Source: Thermoanaerobacterium saccharolyticum
Lineage (GTDB): Bacteria > Bacillota > Thermoanaerobacteria > Thermoanaerobacterales > Thermoanaerobacteraceae
Length of the DNA: 38,333 nucleotides
Assembly (NCBI RefSeq): GCF_000747665.1
Contig: NZ_BBKT01000052.1
Location: 1 to 38,333 of the forward strand
Direction of reading: 5' to 3'
The translations under genes were made by a program, and so were the position numbers. Positions 23,470-33,903 of the stretch are shown here, piece after piece (within the stretch, counting starts at the first letter, position 1; every line of letters begins with the position of its first letter). The notes below the pieces were generated by a model. That model searched no databases, was not told where the DNA came from, and was given only the letters and a program-made list of their open reading frames with translations.

Positions 23470-23769
23470 ATGTACGATTCTAAAATAAAGGACGAGAACG
23501 TGGACAAGCTTTTTGAAGCGATTTTAATGCTTAAAGACATGGAAGAATGTTATCGTTTTTTTGAAGATATAGCTACCATAAACGAGGTTAAATCGCTGGC
23601 TCAAAGACTTCAAGTGGCTAAAATGTTAAGAGATAGGAAGACGTATATTGAAATAGCCGAAAAGACAGGAGCCAGCACCGCTACAATAAGCAGAGTCAAC
23701 AGGGCGCTTAATTATGGAGCAAATGGATACAATTTGATTTTAGATAGATTAAAGGAAAAATCTCGGTAG
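23470..23769 (+). CDS. yerC: YerC/YecD-family TrpR-like DNA-binding protein
   Basis: A 99-aa helical protein with the TrpR-like fold: KLFEAILMLKDMEECYRFFE, then VKSLAQRLQVAKMLRDRKTY, and the helix-turn-helix IAEKTGASTATISRVNRAL near residues 60-80. The closing region NYGANGYNLILDRLKEK is usual for YerC/YecD. The start at 23470 follows GAGAGAGGGA; an upstream in-frame ATG at 23407 overlaps the promoter. In Bacillus the homologue also lies near pcrA and ligA, so the synteny supports the call. Its regulatory target is not known to me. Confidence 0.88.
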   Translation: MYDSKIKDENVDKLFEAILMLKDMEECYRFFEDIATINEVKSLAQRLQVAKMLRDRKTYIEIAEKTGASTATISRVNRALNYGANGYNLILDRLKEKSR

Positions 23770-23785
23770 ACCCGAGATTTTATTT
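23758..23785 (+). terminator. Terminator overlapping the end of yerC
   Basis: AAATCTCGG/CCGAGATTT arms (23758-23766, 23772-23780) followed by TATTT. The yerC stop codon sits in the loop, so ribosomes finishing yerC would cover the hairpin. Confidence 0.75.
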
Positions 23786-23810
23786 GATTATAGGCGTGAC
23801 GATAAAATGG

Positions 23811-23839
23811 TTGATTAATTGAAAAGTTACATATACAAT
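23811..23839 (+). promoter_or_regulatory. pcrA promoter
   Basis: -35 TTGATT (23811-23816), a 17-bp spacer and -10 TACAAT (23834-23839), with an overlapping TATAAT-like stretch just after. Confidence 0.6.
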
Positions 23840-23884
23840 ATAATCGTAAGTTTAGGTGCAAATATTTTATTTGGAGTGAATTAG

Positions 23885-26036
23885 ATGAATATTCTTGAAG
23901 GATTAAATGACAGACAGAAGGAGGCAGTTGTCACTACAGAAGGACCTGTTTTGATTTTGGCTGGTGCAGGCAGCGGCAAGACGAGAGTTTTGACACATAG
24001 AATTGCATACCTTGTAAGGGAGAAAAATGTGTCACCAGCTAACATCATCGCCATTACATTTACAAACAAAGCAGCAGAAGAAATGAAGGACAGAGTTGAG
24101 TCGCTTTTAGGATATGTAGGAGATATATGGGTTTCTACATTCCATTCAGCATGTGTCCGCATATTGAGAAGGGATATTGAAAAGATAGGGTACGATAGAA
24201 ATTTTGTAATATACGATACGCAAGATCAAAAAACGCTGATTTCTGACTGTATAAAAGAGTTGAATTTAAATGACAAGCAGTACACAATAAAAGGAATGTT
24301 AGCTGCCATATCAAAGGCAAAAGACAAGATGATATCGCCAGACGACTATTTGCTGGAATTTGGCAATGACTACAGAAATAAAAAAAATTGCTGATGTTTA
24401 TAAGCTGTACCAAAAGAAGCTTAAGAAGGACAATGCACTGGATTTCGATGATATAATAATAAAGACCATAGAACTTTTTCAAAAAAACGAGGACATATTG
24501 AGGTATTATCAAAACAAATTCAGGTATATAATGATAGATGAGTATCAAGATACAAATAGGCCACAGTATGAATTTGTAAATTTATTGGCCCAAAAGTACA
24601 GAAACCTTTGTGTCGTAGGTGATGATGATCAAAGCATATATGGATGGAGAGGGGCCGACATAAAGAATATTTTAGACTTTGAGAAAGATTATCCAGAGGC
24701 TAAGGTTATAAAGCTTGAACAAAATTACCGCTCAACGCAGGTTATACTTGATGCGGCCAACAGCGTCATTGACAATAATGTTAAAAGAAAAAGAAAAAGA
24801 CTGTGGACAGATAATAAAAACGGTGAAAAGATTGTCGTATGGGAAGCACAAAATGAGAGGGATGAGGCTAATTTCATCATAGAGACGATAAAAAACTTGG
24901 TTTCTGAGGGGAGAAAATATTCGGATTTTGCTGTCTTATACAGGACAAATGCCCAGTCCCGTATATTTGAAGAAGCTTGTATGGCGAATGACGTACCGTA
25001 TAAATTAGTTGGAGCATTGAGGTTTTACGATCGAAAAGAGATAAAAGACATTATTGCGTATTTAAGGATTCTTATAAATCCATACGATGATGTATCATTA
25101 AAAAGGATAATAAATGTGCCTAAAAGAGGCATTGGTGAGTCAACTGTAGCTTCTTTAGAAAAATACGCTTTAGAACATGACACAAGCATGTACTTTGCAA
25201 TTCCTAATGTTGAAGTCAGCGGAAGAACGAGAAAGGCACTTGATAGCTTTAAAGAGTTTATTGACGATCTGATAAGCCAGCTTGACTTTATGACTGTCAC
25301 TGAAGTTATCGATTATGTACTGGATAAAACTGGATATATAGAGGAGCTTAAGGCCGACGACACTGAAGAATCTGAGGGAAGAATAGAAAATATAAATGAG
25401 TTTATCGGTGCAGCACGTGAATTCATGGAAAGCTCCCAGGACAAGTCTTTAGAAGCTTTTTTGTCAAGCATAACATTGGTGTCTGATATTGATACGGCAG
25501 GCGAAATAGGAGAAAGCCTAGTTTTAATGACGCTACACTCAGCTAAAGGGCTTGAATTTCCCGTCGTATTTATAGCAGGTATGGAAGAAGGGATATTTCC
25601 TAATTCTATGTCATTTGTGGACGAGCATGAACTGGAGGAAGAAAGAAGGCTGTGTTATGTAGGCATAACTCGGGCAAAAGAAAGGCTTTTTATGACTTAT
25701 GCGAGAAATAGAAATCTGTACGGCAAGCCACAGTACAATACGGCTTCAAGGTTTATCAATGAAATTCCTCGAGATTTGGTCATCGAATACGACAAAGGCA
25801 CTGTTAAAAGAAATGATTATGTTTCAGTTTCATCGTATATAAATACTTTTGCCAGAAAGGCGAATAATAAAGAAAACTACAACCCAGGAGATAAGGTTGA
25901 GCACAAATTATGGGGTATTGGAACTGTAGTGAGCGTGGATGGAAGCGGCGATGACAAGGAATTGACTGTTGCATTTCCTAATGTTGGTATAAAGAGGTTG
26001 TCTTTGAAGTACGCTCCAATCAGGGCTATATCGTAA
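23885..26036 (+). pseudogene. pcrA: UvrD/PcrA-type 3'-5' DNA helicase, frameshifted in an A8 run
   Basis: Superfamily 1A helicase for replication-conflict handling and excision repair. The first frame holds LNDRQKEAV, Walker A AGAGSGKT (residues 26-33), ITFTNKAAEEM and VSTFHSACVRILR. It breaks at the A8 run 24380-24387 (about codon 165). With one A fewer it reads straight into KIADVYKLYQKKLKKDNALD, then DEYQDTN, GDDDQSIYGWRGAD, QNYRST, TLHSAKGLEFPVVF, CYVGITRAKERL and a C-terminal Tudor-like segment (GDKVEHKLWGIGTVVSV): 716 residues, normal size. A true null would be surprising because PcrA is essential in Bacillus. ligA follows within 12 bases. Confidence 0.92.
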
Positions 26037-28028
<1,992 letters not shown>

Positions 28029-28089
28029 TAAAATTAACTAAATGATGCTTTTATTTAGTATGAAAAGAAAGTTGAAAGGGTGTGTATGC

Positions 28090-28377
28090 ATGTCAATTAC
28101 AAAAGACCAAGTTATTCACGTATCGAAATTGGCAAGGCTTAAATTTTCTGATGACGAGTTAGAGAAATTTTCGCATCAGCTTGATAGCATTATAAAATAT
28201 GTAGACAAATTAAATGAGCTAAATACAGATGGCGTAGAACCTACAGCGCACATTGTGCCAATCAGCAATGTCTTCCGTGAAGATGTGGTTGTGCCGTCAA
28301 TGGATAGAGAAAAAATCCTTATGAATGCTAAAGAAAAAGAAGATGGATGCTTTAAAGTGCCAAAGATAATCGAGTGA
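28090..28377 (+). CDS. gatC: Asp/Glu-tRNA amidotransferase subunit C
   Basis: A 95-aa GatC, the small strap that wraps GatA and Gat[21 protein letters not shown] at the start, then [15 protein letters not shown] and [20 protein letters not shown], are family hallmarks. The start is taken at 28090 behind AAAGGGTGTG; upstream in-frame ATGs would add a non-homologous 16-residue tail. First gene of gatCAB, 61 bases after ligA. The complex makes Gln-tRNA(Gln), and often Asn-tRNA(Asn), from the misacylated forms. Confidence 0.95.
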   Translation: MSITKDQVIHVSKLARLKFSDDELEKFSHQLDSIIKYVDKLNELNTDGVEPTAHIVPISNVFREDVVVPSMDREKILMNAKEKEDGCFKVPKIIE

Positions 28378-28387
28378 GGTGGTATTA

Positions 28388-29857
28388 ATGGAATTGCATG
28401 AACTGAAAATACATGAGCTTAATGACCTTTTAAAGAAAAAAGAAGTAAGCGCTGTGGATGTGACTAAAGCGTATTTAAAGAGAATCAATGAAGTCGAACC
28501 AAAGGTAGATGCCTTGATATGCAAGACAGAGGACTTTGCACTAAAAAAAGCTGAAGAAGCTGACAAAATGATTAAAGATGGAAATATAAATGACTTGACA
28601 GGTATACCTGTTATAATAAAAGACAATATGTGTACAGAAAACATAAGAACTACGTGTGCATCGAAAATGCTTGAAGATTTTGTTCCGCCATACAATGCGA
28701 CGGTAGTAGAGAATCTCAACAGTCTTGGCGCTGTAATGGTAGGAAAAGCCAATTTGGATGAATTTGCGATGGGCTCATCTACTGAAAATTCTGCTTTTAA
28801 GACGACTAAAAACCCATGGGACTTAGAAAGAGTGCCTGGAGGTTCATCTGGTGGTTCTGCTGCATCAGTTGCTGCTGATGAATGTGCATTTTCCCTTGGT
28901 TCAGATACAGGCGGTTCTATAAGGCAACCTGCATCTCTTTGCGGTGTTGTTGGCATGAAACCTACGTACGGTCTTGTATCCAGATATGGGCTTGTTGCTT
29001 TCGCGTCATCTTTAGATCAGATAGGACCGATTACAAAAGATGTGACAGATTGTGCTATCGTGCTAAATGCCATTGCTGGGCACGATCCAAAGGATTCTAC
29101 ATCTGTTGATAAGATGAGAAAGAAAGACTATAAAGAATTTTTAAAAGAAGATATCAAAGGCATGAAGATAGGATATGCCAAAGAATTCTTTAGGCAAGGG
29201 CTTGATGAAGGAGTAAAAAGATCTATCGAAGCTTCGTTAAAGATATTTGAAGAATTAGGTGCTGAAATAAGAGAGGTAAGTTTAAAATACATAGATTATG
29301 CACTTGCAGCGTATTACATAGTTTCATCTGCAGAAGCAAGTTCGAATTTGGCAAGGTATGATGGCATAAGGTATGGATACGCAGCAGAAAAATACGAAGA
29401 CCTTATCGATATGTATATGGTATCGAGAAGTGAAGGCTTCGGCAAAGAAGTAAAGAGAAGGATAATGTTAGGCACATATGCATTAAGCTCAGGATATTAT
29501 GATGCGTACTACAATAAAGCGCTAAAGGTAAGGACACTTATTAAACAGGATTATGAGAAGGCCTTTCAAAATGTGGATGTAATTGTAGGGCCGACATCGC
29601 CTACGGTGGCATTTAAAATCGGCGAAAGAGTGGAAGATCCATTGGCAATGTACTTGGCGGATGTATATACAGTTCCAGTTAACATAGCGGGACTTCCGGG
29701 ATTGTCCATGCCTTGCGGACTTTCAGATGGACTTCCTGTAGGTCTTCAAATCGTAGGTAAGCATTTTGATGAAGGAACGATATTAAATGCAGCCTATGCT
29801 TTTGAGAAAGCTTTAAGCTTTACTGCAAAACCAAGTTTTAAAGGTGGTGCTAGATGA
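28388..29857 (+). CDS. gatA: Asp/Glu-tRNA amidotransferase subunit A
   Basis: A 489-aa amidase-signature enzyme that releases ammonia from glutamine for GatB. The Lys78-Ser153-Ser177 triad can be placed: Lys in GIPVIIKDN, Ser153 in [11 protein letters not shown], and the nucleophile Ser177 in [26 protein letters not shown] and [20 protein letters not shown] are further landmarks. ATG 28388 follows GAGGTGG; an upstream GTG at 28379 is less well placed. Eight bases separate it from gatC and it overlaps gatB by four. Confidence 0.97.
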   Translation: MELHELKIHELNDLLKKKEVSAVDVTKAYLKRINEVEPKVDALICKTEDFALKKAEEADKMIKDGNINDLTGIPVIIKDNMCTENIRTTCASKMLEDFVPPYNATVVENLNSLGAVMVGKANLDEFAMGSSTENSAFKTTKNPWDLERVPGGSSGGSAASVAADECAFSLGSDTGGSIRQPASLCGVVGMKPTYGLVSRYGLVAFASSLDQIGPITKDVTDCAIVLNAIAGHDPKDSTSVDKMRKKDYKEFLKEDIKGMKIGYAKEFFRQGLDEGVKRSIEASLKIFEELGAEIREVSLKYIDYALAAYYIVSSAEASSNLARYDGIRYGYAAEKYEDLIDMYMVSRSEGFGKEVKRRIMLGTYALSSGYYDAYYNKALKVRTLIKQDYEKAFQNVDVIVGPTSPTVAFKIGERVEDPLAMYLADVYTVPVNIAGLPGLSMPCGLSDGLPVGLQIVGKHFDEGTILNAAYAFEKALSFTAKPSFKGGAR

Positions 29858-31287
29858 TGAATTATGAAGCAGTCATAGGACTTGAAGTACATGCGGAGCT
29901 TCTTACGAAGACGAAAATATTCTGCAATTGTACTACTGAATTTGGCGGTGAACCTAATACACATGTGTGTCCAGTGTGTTTAGGATTACCGGGCACTTTG
30001 CCTGTTTTAAACAAAAAAGTTGTAGAGTATGCTGTGAAGGCAGGACTTGCATTAAATTGCGAAATATCTAAATTTAGCAAAATGGATAGAAAAAATTATT
30101 TTTATCCAGATTTACCTAAGGCATACCAGATATCTCAGTACGACCTTCCACTATGCAAAAATGGATACGTAGAAATTGAGACATCTGACGGGGTAAAAAA
30201 GAAAATAGGGCTTACGAGGATACATATAGAAGAGGACGCTGGCAAGTTAATGCATGAGAACGTAGATGGATCATTAGTAGATTACAACAGGACTGGTGTG
30301 CCACTTATTGAGATAGTATCTGAACCAGATATGAGAACACCCGAGGAAGCTTACCTGTACTTGACCAAACTGAAAAGCGTCCTTGAATACTCAGAAGTGT
30401 CTGACTGCAAAATGCAGGAGGGATCTTTAAGAGTTGATACAAACGTATCAGTAAGACCTGTTGGAAGCAAAGAGTTTGGAACAAAGATTGAACTTAAAAA
30501 CTTAAATTCGTTTAAAGCCGTTCAGAAGGCATTAGAATATGAAATAAAAAGACAAATAAAACTTTTGGAAAATGGCGAGACTATAGTGCAGGAGACTCGC
30601 CGCTGGAACGAGCAAAAGGGCATTACTGAGGCAATGCGCTCTAAAGAGGAGGCACATGATTACAGGTATTTCCCAGATCCAGACCTTGTACCTATAATAG
30701 TTTCTGATGAATGGAAAGAGGAAATAAGAAAATCTCTTCCTGAAATGCCTGAGCATAAAAAGGAAAGATTTGTCGCCCAGTACGGGATTCCAGAATACGA
30801 TGCATCTGTAATCACTGCATCAAAACCATTGGCAGATTTTTTTGAGAAGTGCGTTTTGGAGTATTCGTCAGCCAAAACAGTAAGCAATTGGATAATGGGC
30901 GAAATGATGAGGCTTTTAAAGGAGACGGGAAAAGAAGTCGAAGAAGTTTTGATTAAGCCACATCAGATGGCTTCGCTTTTAAACTTAATAGACAATGGTA
31001 CCATCACGGGTTCTATAGCTAAAACGGTTTTTGAGGAAATGTTTGCAACAGGTAAAAATCCCGAAGAAATCGTAGATGAGAAGGGTTTAAAGCAGCTTAG
31101 CAATGAAGATGAACTTAGGAAAATCGCATTAAAGGTCATCGAGGATAATCCAAAATCTGTTGAAGACTATAAAAATGGCAAAGACAAGGCAATAGGCTTC
31201 TTAGTAGGACAAATAATGAAGGCAACAAAGGGGAAAGCAAATCCACAATTAGCAAATAAAATCTTGTTAGAAGAGCTATCAAAATAA
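29854..31287 (+). CDS. gatB: Asp/Glu-tRNA amidotransferase subunit B
   Basis: A 477-aa GatB kinase-like subunit that activates the acyl group on misacylated tRNA and directs ammonia to it. [20 protein letters not shown] at the start, [34 protein letters not shown] and [13 protein letters not shown] are signature runs; the C-terminal YqeY-like tail domain runs from about residue 330 ([15 protein letters not shown]). The CxC…CxxC cysteines (CNCT and CPVC) form the zinc site. The start overlaps the gatA stop (ATGA); a second ATG follows at once. Clear terminator downstream. Confidence 0.97.
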   Translation: MMNYEAVIGLEVHAELLTKTKIFCNCTTEFGGEPNTHVCPVCLGLPGTLPVLNKKVVEYAVKAGLALNCEISKFSKMDRKNYFYPDLPKAYQISQYDLPLCKNGYVEIETSDGVKKKIGLTRIHIEEDAGKLMHENVDGSLVDYNRTGVPLIEIVSEPDMRTPEEAYLYLTKLKSVLEYSEVSDCKMQEGSLRVDTNVSVRPVGSKEFGTKIELKNLNSFKAVQKALEYEIKRQIKLLENGETIVQETRRWNEQKGITEAMRSKEEAHDYRYFPDPDLVPIIVSDEWKEEIRKSLPEMPEHKKERFVAQYGIPEYDASVITASKPLADFFEKCVLEYSSAKTVSNWIMGEMMRLLKETGKEVEEVLIKPHQMASLLNLIDNGTITGSIAKTVFEEMFATGKNPEEIVDEKGLKQLSNEDELRKIALKVIEDNPKSVEDYKNGKDKAIGFLVGQIMKATKGKANPQLANKILLEELSK

Positions 31288-31307
31288 ATTTACTATTTTT
31301 AAAAATC

Positions 31308-31340
31308 AGGCATACACTATTGATGGAGTGTATGCCTTTT
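31308..31340 (+). terminator. Terminator after gatB
   Basis: A perfect 11-bp stem AGGCATACACT and complement (31308-31318, 31327-31337) with an 8-nt loop, then TTT. Confidence 0.8.
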
Positions 31341-31425
31341 AAGTTTAATATTATTTCAGAATATACTAAAAAATACAAGATAGTAGTATCATATAAACAA
31401 TTTTCACTGAATTTTTAATATATAC

Positions 31426-31454
31426 TTGTATAGCAAAACACATGGTGATATAAT
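31426..31454 (+). promoter_or_regulatory. Likely promoter of the first oppA
   Basis: -35 TTGTAT (31426-31431, weak), a 17-bp spacer and perfect -10 TATAAT (31449-31454). It implies an untranslated leader of about 310 nt. Confidence 0.5.
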
Positions 31455-31460
31455 AAATAA

Positions 31461-31770
31461 AAATCGTTGTAAACTGTTTTAAAATTATGAACAGTACATT
31501 TATCATGAGTTTTGTTGCATAAATACATTGTTGGTAAAATTGAAAGTTCGATTTGTGCAATTAAGTTTTTGTTTTAAGTCAGTGCATTTCTTGAAATTTC
31601 AATTTCTGAATTGTACTATAAAGTTTGGTACAGTTTTAACTGCAGTCAAAAAGTTGTTTTTTTACAATATTTTATAATATTTTACATGTATAGCTGGGGG
31701 TGAGAGATGAGAACTCTTTGGGGGGAAGTAGAGTTTATAAAATCATATTTTTAAAAGGGAGGAAAAATTT
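31461..31770 (+). promoter_or_regulatory. Long AT-rich leader of the first oppA, with a 15-codon reading frame
   Basis: No known riboswitch is recognised. The leader holds a small frame MRTLWGEVEFIKSYF (31707-31754) with GGGGGTGAGAG directly before its ATG, ending 16 nt before the oppA start. ATAGCTGGGGGTG (31690-31702) resembles a motif in the second oppA leader. The rest is AT-rich without a strong stem. Confidence 0.4.
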
Positions 31771-33444
31771 ATGAAGAGAAAAAATTGGTTAGCATTATTG
31801 TTGACATTAGTATTAGCTCTGTCAGCACTGTTGGCAGGATGTTCAACAAATAATAATGGAACACAAAGCAAAAGCAATAGTGATACAAGCAAACAAACAG
31901 CAAAAACTGATGAACAAGTATTGAATCTTCCATTTGGAGATGAACCGCCAAATCTAGATCCACAATTGGCAACAGATGTATTATCATTTGATATACTTAA
32001 TGAAGTTCTTGACGGATTGACTAGATATGATCAGAATAATCAAATTAAACCTGGTTCTGGTCTTGCGGAGAGTTGGGATGTTTCCAGCGATGGTTTGACA
32101 TATACATTCCACCTAAGAGATGCAAAGTGGAGTGACGGAAATCCAATAACAGCGCAGGATTTTGAGTATGCTTGGAAGAGGGCTCTTGACCCTAAATTAG
32201 GATCACAGTATGCATATCAGCTTTACTACATTAAAGGTGCAGAAGAGTACAATTCTGGCAAAGGATCTGCTGATGATGTGGCTGTAAAAGCACTTGATGA
32301 CAAGACATTACAAGTAACATTAAAAGCACCTACACCACAATTTTTGGGTCTTACATCTTTTGGAACATATTTACCATTGGAGAAATCAGTATATGAAAAA
32401 TATGGTGACAAAGTAGGATCTGATCCAGATAAGATGGTTTATAGCGGCCCATTCATCATTAAAACATGGAATCATCAGCAGAACATAGTGCTTGAAAAGA
32501 ATCCAAATTACTGGGATAAAGATAATGTAAAGCTGCAGACTATCAATTTACAAATTATGAAAGATGATAATACAATCGTACAAAGCTATGAAACTGGAGC
32601 AATAGATGTAATGGGTGTTCCTTCTTCTTATATGGATAAATATAAAAACACTCCAGAATTTCATACAAAGGCTGTAGCAACAAGTTGGTATTTGCAGTTT
32701 AATACAAAGAGTCCTATATTTAAAAATGCAAATATAAGAAAGGCATTTACATTGGCATTGAATAGACAGGCATTTGTTGACAATGTTTTAAAGAATGGTT
32801 CTATTCCGGCTGAGTCAGCTGTGCCACCAGGAATACCAGGTTACAATGGAGAAGATTTCAGAAAACAAGCTGGTGAAGGATACTTTAAGGATAATGATGT
32901 TCAAGCGGCAAAAGATTATCTACAAAAGGGCTTACAAGAACTTGGTTTAACTAAATTACCTACAATTAAATTTCTTGGAGATGATTCAACTAGAGCAAAG
33001 CAGCAAGACCAGGCAATACAAGAAATGTGGAAGACTAATTTAGGTGTAAATGTTGAGCTGGATAATGTTGCATTTAAGGTAAGACTTGATATGATGGATA
33101 AGGGCAACTACGATATAGTATTTGCTGGATGGGGTGCTGATTATAATGATCCAATGACATTCTTAGATATGTGGCAGACAGGCAATGGTAATAACACGGC
33201 ATTCTACAGCAATCCTGAATATGATAAGCTTATTGATGAAGCAAAAGTAAATGGTGATTTAAAACAGAGAAATGACCAATTAATTCAAGCAGAAAAGATA
33301 TTGATGAATGACATGCCGATAGGTCCTATATTCTTCCAAGCAAGAGCATATGTTCTAAGACCGTATGTTAAAAATTATTTAGTTCCTACATTTGGACCTG
33401 ATTGGGAACTCAAATGGGCATATATAGAAGGCAAAAACAAATAA
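31771..33444 (+). CDS. oppA: Oligopeptide-binding lipoprotein (first copy)
   Basis: A 557-aa solute-binding protein of the SBP_bac_5 family. Signal MKRKNWLALLLTLVLALSAL with lipobox LLAGC (Cys24), an acidic Asn-rich linker, then NLPFGDEPPNLDPQLATDV, GLAESWDVSSDGLTYTFHLR, DAKWSDGNPITAQDFEYAWK and PYVKNYLVPTFG. It captures peptides at the membrane surface for OppBC. It has its own leader and terminator, so it is made as a separate unit. The second oppA is closely related along its whole length (roughly 70% or more by eye), pointing to tandem duplication. A role in sensing signal peptides is possible but unproven. Confidence 0.94.
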   Translation: MKRKNWLALLLTLVLALSALLAGCSTNNNGTQSKSNSDTSKQTAKTDEQVLNLPFGDEPPNLDPQLATDVLSFDILNEVLDGLTRYDQNNQIKPGSGLAESWDVSSDGLTYTFHLRDAKWSDGNPITAQDFEYAWKRALDPKLGSQYAYQLYYIKGAEEYNSGKGSADDVAVKALDDKTLQVTLKAPTPQFLGLTSFGTYLPLEKSVYEKYGDKVGSDPDKMVYSGPFIIKTWNHQQNIVLEKNPNYWDKDNVKLQTINLQIMKDDNTIVQSYETGAIDVMGVPSSYMDKYKNTPEFHTKAVATSWYLQFNTKSPIFKNANIRKAFTLALNRQAFVDNVLKNGSIPAESAVPPGIPGYNGEDFRKQAGEGYFKDNDVQAAKDYLQKGLQELGLTKLPTIKFLGDDSTRAKQQDQAIQEMWKTNLGVNVELDNVAFKVRLDMMDKGNYDIVFAGWGADYNDPMTFLDMWQTGNGNNTAFYSNPEYDKLIDEAKVNGDLKQRNDQLIQAEKILMNDMPIGPIFFQARAYVLRPYVKNYLVPTFGPDWELKWAYIEGKNK

Positions 33445-33464
33445 AAACAATTAGGATGAAAAGC

Positions 33465-33490
33465 ACCGGGGCTTCTTTTCCCCGGTTTTT
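33465..33490 (+). terminator. Terminator after the first oppA
   Basis: ACCGGGG/CCCCGGT stem (33465-33471, 33480-33486) with an 8-nt loop and TTTTT. Confidence 0.88.
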
Positions 33491-33566
33491 GCATGTTTAA
33501 AAATATTCTTGAAATTACAATTAAATTTTAACTTATTCTAAAAAATTGCCGAAATAAGTTGAAATC

Positions 33567-33595
33567 TTGAGATTGATTTTTAATGGTGTTATACT
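33567..33595 (+). promoter_or_regulatory. Promoter of the second oppA operon
   Basis: -35 TTGAGA (33567-33572), a 17-bp spacer and -10 TATACT (33590-33595). A CodY-like box AATATTCTTGAAATT (33502-33516; 12 of 15 match the Bacillus consensus) lies about 50 bp upstream. Confidence 0.55.
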
Positions 33596-33601
33596 AATAA
33601 A

Positions 33602-33900
33602 GTATTTAGTTTATAAATAACAATATTTTATGTGAAATTAGTTGTGTTAATTTTGTTTTGTTTAGAAAAAGTTTTATATTTTTAAAATTATAGGAGTCTT
33701 TGTTAGCATATTAATAGCGTAAAATTTTGTTATTGATTATTGTTTTTAAATGTTATAAAATTTATATATCTTAAAAATTCAATTATCATATAAATCAAAA
33801 AATATTAATAACAGGAGGTGTAATCTACTAGCATAGCCGGGGGCGTTAGTTAGCTGAATTTATTTTAGTTTTTATTTTGTATTAGGTATTAGGAGGAGAA
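33602..33900 (+). promoter_or_regulatory. Long AT-rich leader of the second oppA
   Basis: About 300 nt with no gene and no recognised riboswitch. Near its end, AGGAGGTG (33813-33820) is a strong ribosome-binding-like site followed at once by TAA and no usable start. Then comes ATAGCCGGGGGCG (33833-33845), close to the motif in the first oppA leader, and repeated TAGC units. The true oppA site AGGAGG follows at 33891-33896. Confidence 0.4.
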
Positions 33901-33903
33901 ATG

